DNA of 8,232 nucleotides from Oscillospiraceae bacterium (GTDB taxonomy: Bacteria > Bacillota > Clostridia > Oscillospirales > Ruminococcaceae), in assembly GCA_019413245.1 (NCBI GenBank), contig DXNX01000035.1:11520-19751 (forward strand), in the 5' to 3' direction. Below the pieces are notes generated by a model that had not been told where the DNA came from, did not search any database, and was given only the letters and a program-made list of their open reading frames with translations. Position 1 is the first letter of the stretch. Each line of letters starts with the position of its first letter. A program made the position numbers and the translations under genes. Below, one piece after another: positions 6,014-8,232 of this stretch.

Positions 6014-7072
6014 TCAGTTGTATTGGGGCCAGTTGTCGGAAGGCTGCAGCACATCCCCTTCCAGGACCCACAAGGCACTGGTGCCGTCCGCCTTGTCCAG
6101 AATGGCCAGGCCCTGTTCCCGGGGCAGGCAGAACAGACCGGTGGAAAGGGCATCCCCGATACCGCTGTCCTGACACAGGATGGCTACGCTGCGGCAATAC
6201 CGGGCGGGCTGCAGGGTTTGCAGGTCAATGAGGTGGTGATACCGCACCCCGTCCACCATGAAATACCGCTGGTAATCACCGCTGACAACCAGGCTCTGCC
6301 CGGGCTGCAGCTGTACTTCGGCCAGGTTGTCCCCGCCGTCCGGGTCCTGTACCCCAGCGGTCCAGGGGCTGCCGTCCGGTTTGTTGCCGATGGCCCGCAC
6401 ATTGCCGCCCACATTCAGGATGGCGGAAGTCAGTCCGCGGGCCTCGGCTCGCTGCGCTGCCTGTTCCACCGACCAGCCTTTGGCGATACCGCCCACATCC
6501 AGCTGCATGTCCGGGTCGGAAAAGGTCACGGTACGGGCGTTTTCATTCAGGATCAGATCCGCCATATCCATATGTGCGGCGGCCTGCTGCAAGGAGTCCT
6601 CGGACGGCAGAATTTCTGCCGTGAGAGCTGTTTCCGGGGATGCCGCCTCGGCGGCGGTGCGGGCATCATGCCAGAGGGACAGAACGGTACCGGCGGCAAT
6701 GTTGCAGGCGCCGTCGGTCAGGTCGTAGGCCTGCTGCCCGAACTGGAGCAGAGCAAACAGGTCGTCGTCCACCTGTACCGGCTCCTGACCGGCCTTTGCA
6801 TTGACGGTGGCCATGTTGGTAAGACCGTCATAGGTGTTGTAGATGTCGAACAGCTGATGATAGTGCAGCAGGTCAGCGTGCAGGGCGTCGGACTGCTGCT
6901 GCCATTCCTCCTCGCTGGAGGCGTAGCCAGTCACCACCGTCACCGTGTCGAACACGTCCCACCAGGTGGCGGTGTAGGCCTTGGGCGCTGTGCGGTCCTG
7001 CCAGAAACTGAACCCTACAATGGCTGCCAGTGCCAGGCACAAAACCAGTGCAATTCCACGCTGTCGGGTCAT
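6014..7072 (-). CDS. apbE: FAD:protein FMN transferase
   Basis: Uses FAD and Mg2+ to attach FMN covalently through a phosphoester bond to Thr/Ser of target proteins such as RnfG/RnfD, NqrB/C or extracellular flavoreductases. The 352-residue protein has a membrane anchor/signal at about 7-24 (no clear lipobox), so it works outside the membrane. Visible ApbE motifs are FDTV (41-44), DVGGIAKGW (192-200), ILNVGGNVRAIG (218-229), VSGDYQRYF (263-271), HHLID (279-283) and the metal-site DALSTGL (307-313). The usual TG of the HIIDPxTG segment is changed here to QTLQPA. The ATG at 7072 was chosen over an upstream GTG because GGGAGG lies 6 bases before it and the signal then begins correctly. Its ATG overlaps the stop of the preceding DUF3783-like frame (ATGA), so translation is probably coupled. 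No target flavoprotein lies in the window. Confidence 0.93.
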   Translation of the reverse strand: MTRQRGIALVLCLALAAIVGFSFWQDRTAPKAYTATWWDVFDTVTVVTGYASSEEEWQQQSDALHADLLHYHQLFDIYNTYDGLTNMATVNAKAGQEPVQVDDDLFALLQFGQQAYDLTDGACNIAAGTVLSLWHDARTAAEAASPETALTAEILPSEDSLQQAAAHMDMADLILNENARTVTFSDPDMQLDVGGIAKGWSVEQAAQRAEARGLTSAILNVGGNVRAIGNKPDGSPWTAGVQDPDGGDNLAEVQLQPGQSLVVSGDYQRYFMVDGVRYHHLIDLQTLQPARYCRSVAILCQDSGIGDALSTGLFCLPREQGLAILDKADGTSALWVLEGDVLQPSDNWPQYN

Positions 7073-7364
7073 GCGTTGCCTCCCACGGCGGCATGTTCGT
7101 CGCACAGCTCGCTCAACAGGGCAGAGAGGGTCCAGTCACGGCTGGTGGGGGTCACCATGGCGCGCAGGGGAATGGCCGCTCCGCCCCGGCGCACTTCATC
7201 CACAAACCGGCCCAGAGACCCGTCGTCATGGCGCAGGCCGCTGATGATCATGGCGGCTTTGTCGGTGGGGCCGCTGTGCGGGCCAGGTGGTCATATCCCG
7301 CATTCAGCGGGCCAAAATTCCACAGCAGCACGCAGCGCGGCTCTGCCTGGATATGTGCTTTCAT
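7069..7364 (-). pseudogene. DUF3783-like gene, split by a frame change
   Basis: Two frames together look like one small DUF3783-type protein of unknown function. The first (ATG at 7364, stop at 7248) gives 38 residues including VLLWNFGPLNAG, like the VLLYNF start of that family. The second (7251 to 7069, 60 residues) contains IPLRAMVTPTSRDWTLSALL, like the conserved LKAVxTPTNxxW segment. One extra base in the CCCC run at 7267-7270 would join them into a 98-residue protein. The frames overlap between 7251 and 7290, so the break lies there. The first stop and the second ATG overlap as ATGA, and the second stop overlaps the apbE ATG in the same way. GGAGG lies 11 bases before the first ATG. It may be a pseudogene, a sequence error, or two coupled peptides; the family call is from memory of motifs. 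Confidence 0.6.
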
Positions 7365-7395
7365 AAGCGATAAAACCTCCGGTGTTATCATTGGA

Positions 7396-7408
7396 AATGA
7401 ATTTCATT
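7396..7408. promoter_or_regulatory. 13-bp palindrome overlapping the apbE-unit -10 box
   Basis: AATGAA-T-TTCATT is a perfect 6-1-6 inverted repeat. It overlaps the -10 box of the leftward promoter by three bases and covers the expected transcript start, the usual position for a repressor operator. The binding protein is unknown; the match to Fur or PerR boxes is not good enough to name one. Confidence 0.4.
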
Positions 7409-7433
7409 CTACCACAATCCGCTCCGAAAGCAA
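7406..7433 (-). promoter_or_regulatory. promoter of the DUF3783-apbE unit
   Basis: On the minus strand TTGCTT (7428-7433) and TAGAAT (7406-7411) are 16 bases apart, with TGG before the -10 box (extended -10). The first ATG of the unit lies about 40 bases downstream. The promoter sits just after the secA terminator, so the unit is transcribed independently of secA. Confidence 0.6.
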
Positions 7434-7457
7434 AGGCCCCGGCAACGGATGTGGCCC

Positions 7458-7491
7458 AAAAGCAAAAAGACCGGACCCGAAGGTCCGGTCT
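7458..7491 (-). terminator. intrinsic terminator of secA
   Basis: Perfect 10-bp arms AGACCGGACC (7468-7477) and GGTCCGGTCT (7482-7491) enclose four bases. In the minus-strand RNA the loop is the very stable C-UUCG-G tetraloop, followed by TTTTTGCTTTT. The stem starts 11 bases after the secA stop codon. Confidence 0.93.
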
Positions 7492-7502
7492 AAAACGTTC
7501 AA

Positions 7503-8232
7503 TTACAGGTCGGGATGGTATTCCTTGCAGGTGCACTTCTTCCACTTCAGACCGCTGCCGCAGGGGCAGGGATCGTTGCGGCCGATCTTCTGCACACGCA
7601 CGGGAGCGCTGCCCTTGGCACCGGGACGGGTGGGAGCACCCTCGCCGGTGGGTTTGGCTACCTGCTCCCGTTGAGGCTGGGCCTCAGGACGGCGGATCTC
7701 GATGGTCAGCAGCATGTGGACGGCATCCTCACGGATGGTGGCAATCATCTCGTCGAACATGGCAAAGCCTTCCAGACGATATTCCACCACGGGGTCGTGC
7801 TGGCCGTAGCCGCGCAGGCCCATGCCCTGCTTCAGCTGGTCCATGTTGTCGATGTGGTCCATCCACTTGGTGTCCACGTTGCGCAGCAGGCAGATACGCT
7901 CCAGCTCACGCATGGTCTGGGAGCCGTACTTGGCTTCCTTGGCCTGCAGAATCTGCATGCCGCGGTCGTACAGGGTCTTGGCCACTTCTTCCTTGGTCAC
8001 GCTGCTCAGCTGCTCGGTGGAGTAGTTGAAGTCGGTGGGCAGGCACAGCCAGTTCATGTAATGACGGCGCAGGGCAGCAAAATCCCAGTCATCCGGCACA
8101 TCGCCGCTGAGGAAGGAGTTGCAGCTCTCGTCGATGGACTCCCGCATCATCTCATGCAGCTTGTCCGAAATATCCTCACCGTCCAGCACCATCTGGCGCT
8201 GCTTGTAGATGATCTCGCGCTGCTGGTTCATG
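7503..8232 (-). CDS. secA: preprotein translocase ATPase SecA, C-terminal part
   Basis: SecA is the ATPase motor that drives secretory proteins through the SecYEG channel. Only the last roughly 243 residues are inside the window; the frame runs off the right edge, and the Met at 8231 is internal (the MNQQREIIYKQRQ segment is normally about two thirds into SecA). Visible parts in order are the end of the helical wing/scaffold, the conserved VDTKWMDHIDNMDQLKQGMGL helix and LRGYGQHDPVVEYRLEGFAMFDEM, then a Pro/Gln/Ala-rich linker, and finally the zinc tail NDPCPCGSGLKWKKCTC. The tail has C-x-C-x8-C-x-C spacing instead of the usual C-x-C-x8-C-C or C-H. Such tails bind zinc and contact SecB or ribosomes in other bacteria. 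The gene ends at TAA 7503-7505 and is followed by its own terminator. Confidence 0.97.
   Translation of the reverse strand, partial: MNQQREIIYKQRQMVLDGEDISDKLHEMMRESIDESCNSFLSGDVPDDWDFAALRRHYMNWLCLPTDFNYSTEQLSSVTKEEVAKTLYDRGMQILQAKEAKYGSQTMRELERICLLRNVDTKWMDHIDNMDQLKQGMGLRGYGQHDPVVEYRLEGFAMFDEMIATIREDAVHMLLTIEIRRPEAQPQREQVAKPTGEGAPTRPGAKGSAPVRVQKIGRNDPCPCGSGLKWKKCTCKEYHPDL

Noticed and set aside
7291..7545. 84-codon minus-strand frame running from the end of secA into the DUF3783 region
   Set aside because: It runs through the secA terminator and the promoter in a different frame from the DUF3783 start, and its protein is not family-like.

Overview
The window looks like chromosomal core sequence from a GC-rich, Gram-positive member of the Clostridia. 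An Oscillospiraceae/Ruminococcaceae-type gut anaerobe (Faecalibacterium/Gemmiger/Subdoligranulum-like) is my best guess. The reasons are strong AGGAGG ribosome sites, an ATP-type PEP carboxykinase, an acpS-mazF pair like that of Bacillota, and compact A/T-tailed terminators. The genus is inference. No rRNA, tRNA, CRISPR array, transposon or phage gene was seen, and no gene-free stretch exceeds about 210 bases.

Layout from left to right: (1) 8-1805, leftward: a small acidic protein of unknown function followed by a class II CCA-adding enzyme with an HD domain. A good promoter (TTGCCC-17-TATACT) lies just upstream, with its -35 box inside the end of the next gene. (2) 1860-2672, leftward: a MurR/RpiR-type regulator starting with GTG. 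(3) 2769-4361, leftward: pckA, ending in a strong hairpin whose T-rich tail runs straight into the ribosome site of the regulator. (4) 4362-4571: a divergent intergenic region holding the pckA promoter, a perfect tandem 10-bp repeat next to its ribosome site, an AT-rich block, and the promoter and leader hairpin of the rightward genes. (5) 4572-5952, rightward: a small nitroreductase, acpS, and a MazF/EndoA-type toxin with no visible antitoxin. (6) 5955-6003: a bidirectional terminator separating mazF from the convergent apbE. (7) 6014-7364, leftward: apbE (flavin transferase) preceded by a DUF3783-like gene that is split by a frame change. The pieces and apbE are chained by ATGA overlaps. Their promoter carries a 13-bp palindrome. 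(8) 7503 to the window edge, leftward: the C-terminal third of secA with its zinc-binding tail, followed by a textbook UUCG-loop terminator.

The genes are mostly housekeeping: tRNA 3'-end maturation, gluconeogenic/anaplerotic C4-C3 metabolism, ACP activation, protein export and flavoprotein maturation. I found no clearly new multi-gene system. The points most worth a second look are the orphan MazF directly behind acpS with inverted repeats over its presumed promoter, the frame-split DUF3783 gene coupled to apbE, the RpiR regulator sitting directly behind a terminator with no sugar genes nearby, and the variant zinc tail of SecA.
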